64,000 nucleotides of DNA, taken from Tillus elongatus. Taxonomy: Eukaryota > Arthropoda > Insecta > Coleoptera > Cleridae. Location: positions 69,116,891-69,180,890 of the forward strand of contig OZ023266.1 in NCBI GenBank assembly GCA_964006375.1, in the 5' to 3' direction. Below, in pieces: positions 47,630 through 59,034 of the stretch (positions within the stretch are counted from its first letter, which is position 1; each line of letters begins with the position of its first letter). Position numbers and translations under genes: made by a program. The notes under the pieces are model-generated. The model was not told the origin of the DNA, did no database searches, and worked only from the letters and a program-made list of their open reading frames with translations.

Positions 47630-48482
47630 CTAAAAATAGCTGACAGGCAGTTGAAAATTTGTTTTCTCTACATTTTTCACGGACATTTTTTTTTGTTTTC
47701 GTAGAAATAATTTGTTGTACAATTTTTGTGAAATGTTGATAATGAATAATACATCTTTAATATGTTATTAAAATTATCTTTTCGAATTTGGTTAAAAAAA
47801 TAATTCCAATTTCAGAAAAAAAAAGTTTAGGAAATTTTCGCAAAAAATTCGCAAATTTTAATAATTTTTGGTGTAACACTAACTTAGCCGATTTTTGTGA
47901 AGCAAGGCAAACTTGAATTTGCAAAACATTAAGTATTTATATATTGACTTGGTAACGAAAAGCATTGAATCAAATTTTGATATTAATGCAAAAATACAAT
48001 CTACACCTTAATTATTGATGCAGGGTGTTTAGAACTAAGGAGCTGAAAATGCGGGGGGTGACTCTACCTAAACAACTAATGCCGCAAGGTACAGCCTCTT
48101 GAAAATTTGTTTCCTCTAAATTTTTCTTTGTAGCTTTGTTGTTAGTAAATGGATTTCTTTTAAATTTGGTACCCGTATAACTAATATAATTATCTAGTTT
48201 GCTGTAAGACTTTCCGTAAATCCTTTGAAGTCAAAGGGTTAAAACTGCTGTTGATCTGAGGAGATTCATTCATAATTTTTTGTGTTCGTAATTTTTTTTT
48301 ACCTCCAAAAGCATGTTTTCAAAGAGAATACCGAAATATACAAAAAGTTTTTCTGTTGCATCGCTATAAAATTAATTAGTTTCAAGAAAAACACTTTTAA
48401 AAATCATCTTGCAGTGATTGAGAAATATTATGATTTACAGGTCCCAAATCTAATTACTTTAGAACCTTTTTTAAAGGCTTAT
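47630..48482. other. AT-rich DNA; R4 copy at 47925-48110
   Basis: Apart from R4, nothing assignable. A 77-residue plus frame (48282-48515) runs into the fold-back element and has no recognisable domain. Confidence 0.4.
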
Positions 48483-48673
48483 GCCCAGTTTCACAAAGCC
48501 CGATTAAATATTTAACGGACGGTTAGTTAATCAAGGATTAAGACGACCAATCACAGGTTGTGATTCGGGTTTTTGCCATGACAGCTAATTATTTTGAAGC
48601 TGTGATTGGTTGTATTAAGCCTTGATTAACTAACCGGCCGTTAAATGTTTAATGAAGATTTGTGAAGCTGGGC
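48483..48673. mobile_element. Fold-back MITE, ~190 bp
   Basis: GCCCAGTTTCACAAA...TTAAATATTTAACGG and CGGTTAGTTAATCAAGG on the left are mirrored by CCTTGATTAACTAACCGG, CCGTTAAATGTTTAA and TTTGTGAAGCTGGGC on the right. The arms are about 75 bp with a short centre. CTTA occurs on both sides and may be a target duplication. No coding capacity. Confidence 0.8.
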
Positions 48674-48859
48674 CTTAGTGACTTTTTGTATATTCACCAG
48701 TGAGAAAGAAAAAAGTTATAGGCATTTAAAGAAAAAAAATTTTGGTTGCCAGACTGACACAAAACAAGAATATTTTCTGTGCTTAACAAAACCTTTTACA
48801 TATTACAGACAAAGATTAAACTTTCTTGATGCAAAAAGGCCAAGGACTACTAGATAAAT

Positions 48860-49390
48860 TACTTTAAAATGTTTATAAGTTTTCTGCCTAAAATGTCAAA
48901 ATCACGATCTGATACAATTGTCGACTTTTCGACAAATAACCTAAAATACGGGTTATAAAGGAAAAATATCGTAGGAAGTGTGTTTTGCAAAGTGTTATGT
49001 TCCCGCTTCAATCATCATTGCCCTTCGTTTTGCTCACACGTCTGTGGAAAATTCATTTCAGCCAGAATCTTTGGTGATTTTATAGCAGCTTTAGTTATAG
49101 TCTATGTGGTTTTTAGTTTTTAGCGAGTTTTCGTAGAAAAAATCCGCTACGAATGAGGTGGCGACTTCTGAATTTCAAAAAGATTTCTTTAAATGAACGC
49201 AAACTAGGACCCCAAGACCTCATATTGGGGGATAATTTTAATTTTTATATGTAAGCTCAGTATATCCGTTATTGTAAAATAACAGGAAATTTGTATACGT
49301 TAATTATAGGGCGTCTTGAGCTGCATCTTATAAAATTATTTTAGCAATCACAGGGTCGTTGGTAATATAATTTTTTCCTTTTTTTATAGA
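48860..49390 (-). mobile_element. TA family, long-form copy without expanded TA tract
   Basis: Minus-strand order: a GACCCTGTGATTGCT-type block near 49350, then CAAGACGCCCTATAATTAAC, a short ACATATAAAAATTAAAATTA junction, the tail with GGGGTCCTAGTTTGCG, and a terminal hairpin near 49125. AGGGCAATGATGATTGAAG follows near 49015. There is no (TA)n run at the usual position. Confidence 0.55.
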
Positions 49391-50112
49391 GCACTACTTA
49401 TATTATTGGATTTTTGCATTTTCCATAGAATTATAATGCATGTTTGTACAAAAAAAATGACAGTTTACCGTTTTCAAATTGTTTTGCACCTTTTCAAATT
49501 TTTGGCACATATCAAACATTATAATACGCTGTTTTTTACCAATAGATACTAGAGTCTTATAAAAACAATGCAACCAGATTAGAAAGTTTTCACTTATACT
49601 ATTCATAGAAAAAATCTAGAGGTCATATACTGCTCTCAAATGGTGGCAGAATTAGAAACAATTTGAACTGCCGCAAGTCATTTTTTTTCGAAAAACACAG
49701 CCTACATTTCATGTCTCAGAAGCGGAGAGGCATGCCCTTTGCTTCAACTTTTGTGTTACGCTCCTTATACGCTCCGTAACTAAACCTAATTGCGTTTATC
49801 TCATAAAACATATCAAAATCGACCAAATGTTGACAGGCAGCGGTTAACAGGCACTAAATAACCTGCTGTGCTAGCAATAGAAAAAAATAAAGGTGCATAG
49901 GTTTTGTTTAGAAAACTATTGCAGCGATAGTACTTACGCACGGCCCTGGTGAAGCTGTCCACATTAATACGGAAAAAAATACCTTAGTTTTACACGAAGA
50001 ATCTAACCACGAACGATGACACATGTTTATTAAAACACCTCACCTGTCTGTACATATAAGGCTACACGACAATCAGCCAAATTTGTCAGACGCGGAGTAA
50101 AGTTTCAGTCAT
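49391..50112. other. Intergenic DNA with no recognisable gene
   Basis: A 67-residue frame (49403-49606, minus) has no recognisable domain. Nothing else seen. Confidence 0.4.
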
Positions 50113-50300
<188 letters not shown>

Positions 50301-52044
50301 GTTACATCAAGTACTACAACTGTGTACTTTAAATGGTTTAGGTGAAAGCACGCTTGAAATAAACGAGGGGCCAAAGGACATTTTATTATGCCCTTCCAGA
50401 ATCAGATCAATATTTCCATAAGAGTATAAAACACCCCACATGCAAATTAAGTATTAAATAAAGATCTGTAAATTGAATCTTCCAAATAATCTTAATTGAT
50501 TTAAGCCACGTATATTTATTGAACCGCGAAACTATTCTACACCCCGAAATAAATTAATTACTTTCAGACTGTCAATACGTGAAAGTCTGGCATTGGCGAA
50601 CAAAATAAAAATAAAAATTCACTTAAACATCGTAAAAAGTGTCAAAATATATATAACACATAATTTGGGAACGAAATTATTTTGTGTCTGTCGGTCTGTC
50701 AGTCTGTTTGTAGCCACGATAACTTTGGAACGAATTGAGATATCGTCTAGAAATTTGGTATACACAAACGAATGGTTCGTATTGTTCTTGGGTAAAATCG
50801 CTTCAGGGGGTTGTGGATGAATAGGTGATGATTTGGGTTGAATATGTAGGGGCGGAATATCGGCAACAGAAATTTCGATTTTTATTTTTTTTGCTAAAAC
50901 GGCGTAAAAAGTCTCAAAACATATAGAACACCCAGTTAGCGGCCGATAAAGCAACGCTTCTAATTGTTTTTGGGTAACATCGCTTTAAGAAATAGGGGCT
51001 ACATGGGGGGTAATTTGGCGAAAATGGACATTTTTTTGTTAATACCCGAGCAATATAACGTTTCAGAGGTTTATGGGTACGGGAATACAAATATTTTCTT
51101 CGTGGTCAAGTCAAGGACACAAAATTGATTTCAGGAGATAGTCTCTCTGAGGAGAGCAGATTATCACAGCTATGTGGAAGTTATGATTCAATTTGCAGCA
51201 CTATTTTTTGTGGCGTTCGAATTCAATCTGTACACATATATCTTTTCCAAATTTACTTTGCTGGTCACGAATAATATGCAAATGTAAGCTGCAGATATAC
51301 GCAACATAACCGACTGTTGAGAGTCAAACGAAACCTTGTTTGTTTTTTGTTTCCACACCGTTTGATTGCCAACACTTCCAGTCAAGTGTTAGCTGCTAGA
51401 TAGCGGAAGTTTTACTCATTTTTTTGTGTCCTGATACTGTAAGAACCTGGATAGAATGGGACAGATGACATTAGAATCACAAGTGGTGACTTTCCGTTTA
51501 ATTCGAGTATTTGTATACTTTTCGGACGGTTCGTAATGTTCGTGAACAGTGATTTAGCTTGAAAAGCTCTTACGGGGAATGAAATGTTTTGAATTTCAAA
51601 TGGCCCAAGCCACTGCGAAGTTAGAGATGAATGGAGAGTTTACGGTTCGCAACAAAAGGATTGATTTACATCCGGGACTAGTGTGATATTTTACAGCGAG
51701 CCACTCATGGAGGTTGGACGTAAAAACTCTAATAAAAGGTAAAGCATCATGAATGGCCGATAAAACAAAACAGTTTCGGGCAACATGGTAACATACGCAA
51801 CATGTCTGGGTGACACGCTCTAGAGGGTATCAGATTCTATACAGAATTCATGTTTTGTAGATGAGCTTCTATGTAGTGTCACCAGCTAGAGAAGAAACCC
51901 TCTGAAGCATCTCATACAAATTAGACTTTCTTGACTTCAGTTACTAAGTTATTAAAACACAAAAAAAAATGTTCAGTAAGTTTAAAAGTAAGACAGTCGC
52001 TGAGCTCATCATTGCCAAAAAATTAAATATATACATTGAAAAAA
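50301..52044. other. Intergenic DNA; unassigned repeat-like stretch at 50.68-51.06 kb
   Basis: TGTGTCTGTCGGTCTGTCAG near 50684 and the following GATAACTTTGGAACGAATTG have the look of a dispersed repeat found in many invertebrate genomes. Two weakly similar units (GGGTAAAATCGCTTCAGGGG near 50790 and GGGTAACATCGCTTTAAGAA near 50975) suggest an internal duplication. The GC-richer segment 51420-51900 could not be assigned on either strand. Confidence 0.35.
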
Positions 52045-52107
52045 GCTCTGTACGCAGTAAGGGACTTCTGGCAGCAAATTTTTGTATAAATTATATACAC
52101 TCGTTAC

Positions 52108-52181
<74 letters not shown>
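52045..52181 (+). mobile_element. TA family, degenerate start joined to (TA)n
   Basis: TCTGTACGCAGTAAGGGACTTCTGG then CAGCAAATTTTTGTATAA recalls the family start. Only about 70 bp precede the TA run (52117-52181), so the core is deleted. Confidence 0.45.
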
Positions 52182-52184
<3 letters not shown>

Positions 52185-52499
52185 ATGTTAATTTGAAAAA
52201 AACAATTGTTTTTAAATGTAATAATAAGTTTCTGTGACTTTTCAGAGCCTCTATGTTGTATGTGAATTGTTTTTTTTTGTTTTGTTTATGGTTTTACATA
52301 AGTAAATATATTATTTGTATATGATGCAAGTATGTTGTTTTATTTATGTATTTTAATTTCTGTGTCATAAAATATCTTTTTATAGTATATTAATATGGGG
52401 TGGATTTATTATGTGTAGTAGTGTATCCAGTAGTATAATTTTGTGTCCGGTTATGTGTATTTTCTGTATTTCTTATAGAAGGCAAACAAGGAAGCATGT

Positions 52500-52582
52500 A
52501 CGTGTGTGTGTGCATGCGTGCATGCATGCATACACATGCATGCCTGCATGTGTATGCATACACACACACGTGTGTGCGTGTA
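52500..52582. repeat. Alternating purine-pyrimidine palindrome (Z-DNA/cruciform-prone)
   Basis: TG/CA units with GCATGC blocks run for ~80 bp. The first half (ACGTGTGTGTGTGCATGCGT...) is an imperfect reverse complement of the second half (...GCATACACACACACGT). Open frames across it are by-products. Confidence 0.9.
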
Positions 52583-52928
52583 TCGTACCCTGTGGAATCC
52601 CTACTTCCGGCTTTTTTACTCCAAATGTCTTAAGGCTTGGGTTCCACCTGTTTGTTCACTCTTAATAAATAAATTACCTGTTGATGAAAGTTGAGTTTCT
52701 TTTGTTTTCACTCCAAATTAAAAAATATCGAAAACATAAATTCTGAAAAATTAAATTGTTTATCTTTATATTTTGCTGTAAGGATGATACATTTTTATCT
52801 ATTATTGCATTATTTTTTTTTTTGAATGTGCCCTTTAAACCAAATATATCAGTGATAAGCTTTTCTATTAAATACATAAATAAACATTTATTTACTTATG
52901 TAACCTAAGCAAAAAAAACTACTTTAAC

Positions 52929-53064
52929 ATTTAGATTATGGAGATTTTGATGGGGATCCTTTTTATTTTCGGCCAAATACAAACAAAAACCTATATATTT
53001 TTTATTTAGATTATGGAGATTTTGATGGGGATCTTTTTTATTTTCGGCCAAATACAAACAAAAA

Positions 53065-53157
<93 letters not shown>
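52929..53157. repeat. 75-bp tandem duplication, (TA)n expanded only in the second unit
   Basis: Units begin at 52929 and 53004 (ATTTAGATTATGGAGATTTT, TTTCGGCCAAATACAAACAA). Unit 1 ends CTATATATTTTTT. Unit 2 ends CTATATATAT... and runs ~90 bp of TA (53066-53157). Confidence 0.9.
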
Positions 53158-53162
<5 letters not shown>

Positions 53163-53884
53163 AACCAAAAATTATTTGCAGAAATAATAAATTGAAACTA
53201 ACGGATTACGTAACCTTTAAATCGAAATCCTTCTGACATTTGATCAAATCCAAACACGGGAATTCTCGCTTCTTATATAATTTTTTTGCAAGGCGAATTC
53301 AACTCATAGAGTTGACTGTTGCTTTTAATGTGACTTTTTAACTTTTATTAGCTGAATGTAGACGTAGCTACTTTTTTCTGACCTCACAAAAGCTGATATC
53401 GTTACTGCAACAGTTTCACGTTTTACGAGTCCTTAAAAGGCGAAGTGAGTTAGGTAGAAAAAAGCGAACACTTGTTATGCCAGTAAGTTTCTACGTCTGT
53501 ATTAAGTATGAAATAGTCATTTTTCACTAATTGAGAGCAACAAAAATCAAAGCAACTTTTAAACTATTTAGCTAACAATTTTCCGATGAAAAAGATTTGA
53601 ATGAGGAAGTTGCATATAATTTACATTTTATGAAAAACGTATTTACACTACAGCAAAATACTCTAAAAATATATGTCTACAAGTAAACCCCCCTTAAAGT
53701 GAACCACTAGTTAGTAATTAATTATTGAAATATTGAATATAATTCAAAAAGACGGGGTGGGTGAAAACGCGATCTGATTGAAGAAGTGTATAATATAGGT
53801 TCAAAGGTAGTAAGTTGTGTATAATCTAGTTTAATGCGTGATTCTGTGATGGCTTCAGCAGATTCATAACCACAACACGAGAAT
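53158..53884. other. AT-rich DNA with no recognisable gene
   Basis: Nothing assignable. Confidence 0.45.
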
Positions 53885-54037
53885 GTGAAAAACATAACAG
53901 TTCGTGGAAATAAATATTATAAGTATTGTATAGAGCCCAAATGTACTTCCACAACAATAACTACTCCCAACAAATTATTCTGTAATGTACCTAAGGATGA
54001 GAAAATCAGGAAGAAATGGTGTATATTTTTCTTGTAG
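53885..54037 (+). pseudogene. THAP-domain-like zinc-finger fragment
   Basis: A 50-codon open stretch encodes KYCIEPKCTSTTITTPNKLF and then VPKDEKIRKKW. This gives C-x4-C, a conserved TP..LF, VPK(D)...R..W, all features of the first half of a THAP DNA-binding domain (C2CH). The frame ends at a TAG just after KKWCIFFL, before the second Cys-His pair. Either an exon boundary lies there or the gene is truncated. THAP domains occur in host transcription factors and in P-element-type transposases, and nothing here decides between them. The first codon is uncertain (GTG at 53885). Confidence 0.5.
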
Positions 54038-54161
54038 ATTATTTGAATGGAGAACATTTTGAGGTTATGCTTTTATTTACATTATATTTTATAAGAAATT
54101 ACTACATAAAATCCAACAAAGATATCTACAGGATAAAATAAGGTTCATATCAGACACATAC

Positions 54162-54304
54162 CTCCCAGCTTTCCCTCCTTTTAGTTCAGCACCCATCAAA
54201 TTCAGGTTGTTTTCTAAAAACGCAAACATTGCTAGTACACCAAATTTTGGTAAATTATCAGTATGTCCTTGGACAAATCCAACTTCTGTAGTCATATTAT
54301 AAGA
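54162..54304 (-). CDS. Unrecognised candidate internal exon
   Basis: On the minus strand, CTGTACAG at 54305 is a good splice acceptor and GAG/GTATGTG at 54161 is a good donor. The 143 bases between them are open in one frame and encode MTTEVGFVQGHTDNLPKFGV, then LAMFAFLENNLNLMGAELKG. The composition is protein-like. I recognise no family. A GC-richer, CRE-bearing patch lies upstream on this strand at 54400-54540, so a minus-strand gene start is conceivable. It could also be a repeat-derived exon. Confidence 0.35.
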
Positions 54305-54399
54305 CTGTACAGTTTTTAAAATAATTAATACGAGTATATAGATATTAACAATAATATAAGTTGATGACAATAACTATCTGGCACACGTAAGTCGCATAA

Positions 54400-54540
54400 A
54401 CAATAATGGTAAGATGGGGATCTCTGTGTGAGTAAGCGAGACGAGTTTGGCCGATACCGGATCGTGACGTCATAGTAGACTGTCTTTGTTTACGGCTGCG
54501 TTTTGGCGCGGAGACAATTATTTTGATTTTCTATTATTTT
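54400..54540. promoter_or_regulatory. Candidate promoter with a perfect CRE palindrome
   Basis: TGACGTCA at 54465-54472 lies in a locally CpG-rich patch (AGCGAGACG, CGATACCGGATCG, GGCGCGGAG near 54510). The patch separates the minus-strand candidate exon from AT-rich DNA to the right. No TATA box is evident. Function is inferred from composition and the single site only. Confidence 0.35.
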
Positions 54541-54730
54541 TTACAGGAAAACTATTGGTTAAAAATTAAAATTTTATTTGGCAATTGATTTTATACAATG
54601 TGGGGAATTGAATAAGATGGGAATAAAAAAATGTGCAAATTCCTCATTGAAATTCGCTACAATTTTGCACTTGCCACGTTACTACTTCTAGAAAAATTGT
54701 TTTTAAATTAAAAGCCACATATTTTTTCAT

Positions 54731-55071
54731 GAGCCTCGGTGGTTTAGTGGTAAGAACGTGTGCCTCTAAACCGAAGGGTACTGGGTTCGATCTCAGGGTT
54801 CTCCTTTCACTTTTTCAATACAAACTGTAACATTAATATCAACCGAGGTTCTGGCATTGCATTTGAGCAAGTTGAATGTCTGCACGTTCCGTCCTTCGGA
54901 GGGGGCGTAAAGCCGTTAGTCCCGTGTCCATGCACGTTAAAGATCCCTACCCTACAGAAAGGCAGGGGTTCGGCAAAATTTCCAGGATAGTGATGTGAAA
55001 CTGATCCCTGGCGTCGGTGATTGGCCATAGTCGCGGGAAAAGGCCGACGTTAAAGAAACAGAACACACACA
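54731..55071 (+). mobile_element. SINE-A copy with probable target duplication
   Basis: It begins GAGCCTCGGTGGTTTAGTGG, has the B box GGTTCGATCTC, then TTCGGAGGGGGCGTAAAGCC and the 3' end GGCCATAGTCGCGGG, GGCCGACGTTAAAGAAACAG with a (CA)n tail. The flanks CATATTTTTTCATG (left) and CATGTTTTTTCACAT (right) look like a 13-14 bp target duplication with small differences. Confidence 0.85.
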
Positions 55072-55789
55072 CATGTTTTTTCACATTATACAACAACCAC
55101 GTTTGCCGAAGTTATCTAGTTTCTCCGATCACTAAAATCAATATGAGTTATTTACCATACGAACATAAACCACCTGCTGCCTGAACTGAACAGCTCTGTA
55201 CAACTTCGTCTATGGGTGAAATTGAACTTTTTTACTTTGAAATTCAGTTAAAAGAACGTGAACGAATCAAGCAAGTCCATGCAACTCTAAGTAAATTTGC
55301 CTGGAAATTCAAGTGTAACAGAGCGAGCACAACTCGAACCAGATTCTGAGACTTCTTCGAAAGAATTAGGTATGTCAATGACATTATGTAAATTTTATAC
55401 TATATTTGACGCTTTTTAGATCTGGTTATTACAGATCAGTCGCTCACAGATGTTTGTTTTAGCATACTAAAGTGATTATAGGAGCAGAGTTTGGCACTGA
55501 GAATGATGGTGATAAAATAATACACAACTCCTTTAATATTTTTTTGTGAAACATCACGAACTTCTTTTTAAGAACGTAAGGTTTAGCACACCTTTAGTAC
55601 ATATTGGTTGATGGCAGATAACGTACGAAAATGGCAAACAATCTGCAATTAAAATGCATTTCTTACTTTTTAAGGTCTTAAGTGATGTAGTATGTTTTAT
55701 ATCACCGCGATTTTATGTTTGACAGTGACAGTTACTGCAAAACTGTTTGAAACGAACAAACTAGATATTCTTTCTTTAAAAAAACTCTA
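55072..55789. other. Intergenic DNA with no recognisable gene
   Basis: Nothing assignable. Confidence 0.45.
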
Positions 55790-56870
55790 GACGCAGCAAG
55801 TACGTTATGGTAGTGAATTTTCATAAGAATTGTACACTATTAGTCAGATATATTATTCAAACTAATTCTTGAAATTTAAATGGACCTTGGAGATCGATTT
55901 TAGAGTTCCACTTAGCAATTATTTGAAAAAATTTATATTTTATATGAAGCTACTAAATTAAAATTAGGTCTTAGATATAATATGTAAGTACTGAAAGTGC
56001 CTTTAAAAAAATTGTGTTACAAATTTCATTAAAGTTACAAACGTTTTTCAGAAAAAATAAATGATTTACAAAGGGAATGTAGCTGTCGAAGTATAAAAAT
56101 ATGTAAGTACCGCAAGTGTCTTAAAAAATTGTGTTACAAATTTCATTAAAGTTACAAACGTTTTTCAGAAAAAAAAAATTATTTACAAAGGGAATGTACC
56201 TGTCGAAATATAAACATGACAGGTATTTTTCCATATTAATTGCTTGGATGGTTTTGTTTTAGTCAACCCATCCAGTTTTTGCAAACAATAAACAATAAAA
56301 AAGGTTTTTTATGTTATGGTAGAAAACTTTCGTAAAAATATTTCATATCCGATAGCTCAATAAGTTTCCCATTAAGCCAGAATCTTCAATCTTGAACTTT
56401 AGTAACACCTATGTAAACGCACGTGGGTAATAAATTAAAGAAAAATAACATATTGAGCTTCGTTTTGTTTTAAAAACCTTTTTTGTTGTTTATTGTTTGC
56501 AAAAACTTGATAGGTTGACTAAAACAAAAGCATCCAAACAATTAATAAGGAAAAATACCTGTCATATTTATAATTTGATAGGTACATTCCCTTTCTAAAT
56601 AATTATTTGTTTTTTGAAAAACTTTTGTAACTTTAATGAAATTTAAACAATTTTTTCAAAGACACTTGCAGTATTTACATATTATATCTAAGACCAAATT
56701 TGAATTCAGTAGCTCCATATAAAACATATTTTTTTTCAAATAGTCGCTAACTAGGACTCTAAAACTGATCTCAAAGGTCCATTTAAATTTAAAGAATTAG
56801 TTTTAATAGTGTATCTTACTATCAGTGTACAATTCTTATGAAAATTCATTACTATAACGCACTTGCGTCC
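55790..56870. mobile_element. Fold-back element with TA-family ends and ~400-bp arms
   Basis: The left tip GACGCAGCAAGTACGTTATG and the right tip CATTACTATAACGC...ACTTGCGTCC are inverted. The arms continue inward over several hundred bases (for example AATTGTACACT, GGACCTTGGAGATC, TTACAAACGTTTTTCAGAAA). Near the centre a second start-like motif (GTTATGGTAGAAAACTTTC, 56312) appears. There is no (TA)n tract and no coding frame. Confidence 0.85.
55979..56216 (+). repeat. 119-bp tandem duplication in the left arm of the fold-back element
   Basis: ATGTAAGTAC...GTGTTACAAATTTCATTAAA...GGGAATGTA(G/C)CTGTCGAA occurs twice on the left (55982, 56101) but once in the right arm. The duplication therefore post-dates formation of the arms. 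Confidence 0.85.
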
Positions 56871-57917
56871 CGAAACTTTTGTGATACTGGAACCAATAAG
56901 TATAAATTAGTATATTTGTTTCACTTTCCAGGTTATTAAAAATATTGAAGAACACAAATAACGATAAGCACGTGCGACTTACCATTGATCAACAATTGTG
57001 TCAGAAACTTTAGGACCAAATCAAAAGAACACTTTTCAATAACAACTCTAACATAATATGTAGAGATATAATAATAAAGAGCTTTATAACAACAAACGTG
57101 GCTAGTCGGTAACATTCCATGTAAGGATGCTTTGCAAAATAAAACCATAAACAATAATAACGAATGTTCGAATGTTTTGAGGTTACATTGATATTTAAAA
57201 GTGAATAGATTTCTGGATTATAATGCTACTGGCGCTGAAGCGTCGGAAATTATTACTGAACTTAGTTTTAAACCACTTCATTAAAGTGAAACTTCTATTT
57301 GGTATATTCTGTAATATAACAAAATATTTCAGTTTTAATAAATGTAAATAACACGTTGAGTGTCTCACGTTTCGGCATCGTCAGTCGGCGGTCGACGGCT
57401 CCCGTTTCGCGATGACAGTTGGTCTACCATGCAGCGGTGTCAGATTGAGTAAATTAGAATTTATGATAAATCGAGTGAGAAATTATTGGTAACTCAACAT
57501 TTATTAATACTATGCCACATTTATTGGATGGATTGATTTTTTGACGAACTTTTATTTGTCATCAATAAATACCAATATGTGTCACCATATGTTTTACATT
57601 TTAAGATTAAAATGAAATTTTATTAAATCTGACAACCCGGCTCCTTTATATTTAATTGTCAGGTGACTGTTTCTATTTGAATTCTCTACTCAAAATGACG
57701 CATTCACAGTCTAATCATTCTTATCAACATTGAACGTGGTAAATGCTGTATGAAATTTGAACTGATATCTTAGACTGTTTATTCATTTATAATTTTATTT
57801 TTAATTAACTCCTGTCCTCGTATGCCATTTAATTTGAAATTTAGTTAACGGCTATATATTATGTGTAAATTTTTATTCGAAACACTTCAATATTTCAAAA
57901 AATATTGCGTTTACAAA
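56871..57917. other. AT-rich DNA with no recognisable gene
   Basis: A small CpG-rich patch at 57365-57430 (TCGGCATCGTCAGTCGGCGG) is noted. It has no associated frame. Confidence 0.4.
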
Positions 57918-58018
57918 ATTTTCTTTACATCTACGAACTCATCCAAGCCATTAGCAAAATCAAGGTAATTCCTGAATTTGGTGGAAATCGGTCCAGTATT
58001 TTTTGAGTTAGCGGTTGG

Positions 58019-58112
<94 letters not shown>

Positions 58113-58241
58113 ATATAAACATTGAAACTTACCCCGGATATGGGTTCTAGAGGCCCTAATTTGCGCTCATGTGAAAAATTTTTCCAAAAGTCTTACCATC
58201 GATACCTCTCTATTAGTGAATTTTCTAAATGAAAATTCACC
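57918..58241 (+). mobile_element. TA family, core end, (CA)n(TA)n and tail
   Basis: CGAACTCATCCAAGCCATTAG, GAGTTAGCGGTTGGATAC, (CA)n at 58020-58056, (TA)n at 58057-58108, CCCCGGATATGGGTTCTAG, GCGCTCATGTG and the terminal hairpin ending at 58241. The CA component shows that the tract can change composition at the same site. Confidence 0.75.
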
Positions 58242-58547
58242 AAATATCTGGACTGATGAAGTACGTTATAGTAGCGAAAGCTAAATCACGAAAAATAAGA
58301 AAATAATTTCTTTCGGAATTGGAAACTTGTTTTGATTAGGTTGGCTACCGAACTCATCTAAGTGATTACTGAAGGAGCGATTATTAATTTGGCCGGCACC
58401 TACCTTTCTAAAATAACTTAACTAAGTTGTTGTTAGACAGCTTGATCCAACCAGCTTCTCCGAGAAAATTATATATTTTCTCGGAACAATTGTAAATGGG
58501 GTTATGTACTTTTTTTAACATATTCGAGACTATGTCAAAGAACGTTT
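58242..58547. other. Spacer with a degenerate TA-family start at 58250
   Basis: CTGGACTGATGAAGTACGTT then ATAGTAGCGAAAGC resembles the family start. It directly follows the previous copy's end, as in a head-to-tail arrangement. Confidence 0.4.
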
Positions 58548-58683
58548 GGACACAGAAAGTGCGTTGTAGAAGCAAAGCTTCATAAACATGTGTTTAACAG
58601 CAAATATGTCTTTTTTCAAAGAAAGCAGGCATCAACTTTAGTTACCACTATAACCCATATAGTTAGAAACAATGTATATATAT

Positions 58684-58782
<99 letters not shown>

Positions 58783-59034
58783 GTAACACTACAGTGGACA
58801 AACTTCGGACCCAGATGTCTTTGACTTCTGCGGAGGGAGCTTATATACACATGCAGACAAAGGACGCCACCCATAACTTATCAGAAGCCAGCCTTTCCAC
58901 ATTCGAGTGAAAAAACTGATTGTCCGAATACGGGACTCGAACCCGCGACCTCCTAGTCCGATTCGAGAGGTTACCCACCTCGCGAACTGCGCTATTCAGC
59001 CTGTTATATATATATACAAGTAAAAATTGAAACT
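58548..59034 (+). mobile_element. TA family copy interrupted by SINE-B
   Basis: The start GGACACAGAAAGTGCGTTGT and interior text (GGCATCAACTTTAGTTACCA) run to (TA)n at 58674-58779. SINE-B follows. After it, a short TA run (59005-59016) and AAGTAAAAATTGAAACTG resume the family tail. SINE-B therefore inserted into the TA tract. Confidence 0.65.
58782..59003 (-). mobile_element. SINE-B, best-preserved copy
   Basis: On the minus strand from 59003: a tRNA-like head with A-box region GAATAGCGCAGTTCGCGAGG and B box GGTTCGAGTCC. A body with CTGATAAGTTATGGGTGGCG, AAGCTCCCTCCGCAG and a 3' end at GTAGTGTTACTATG follows. About 220 bp. The head looks like a tRNA, but the elements at 348-600 and 22600-22773 show that it is a dispersed SINE. 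Confidence 0.75.

Noticed and set aside
58919..59003. A tRNA gene on the minus strand with a good B box
   Set aside because: The head is attached to a SINE-B body present at other loci. The 3' flank is SINE sequence instead of a terminator. The same argument applies to the SINE-A heads.
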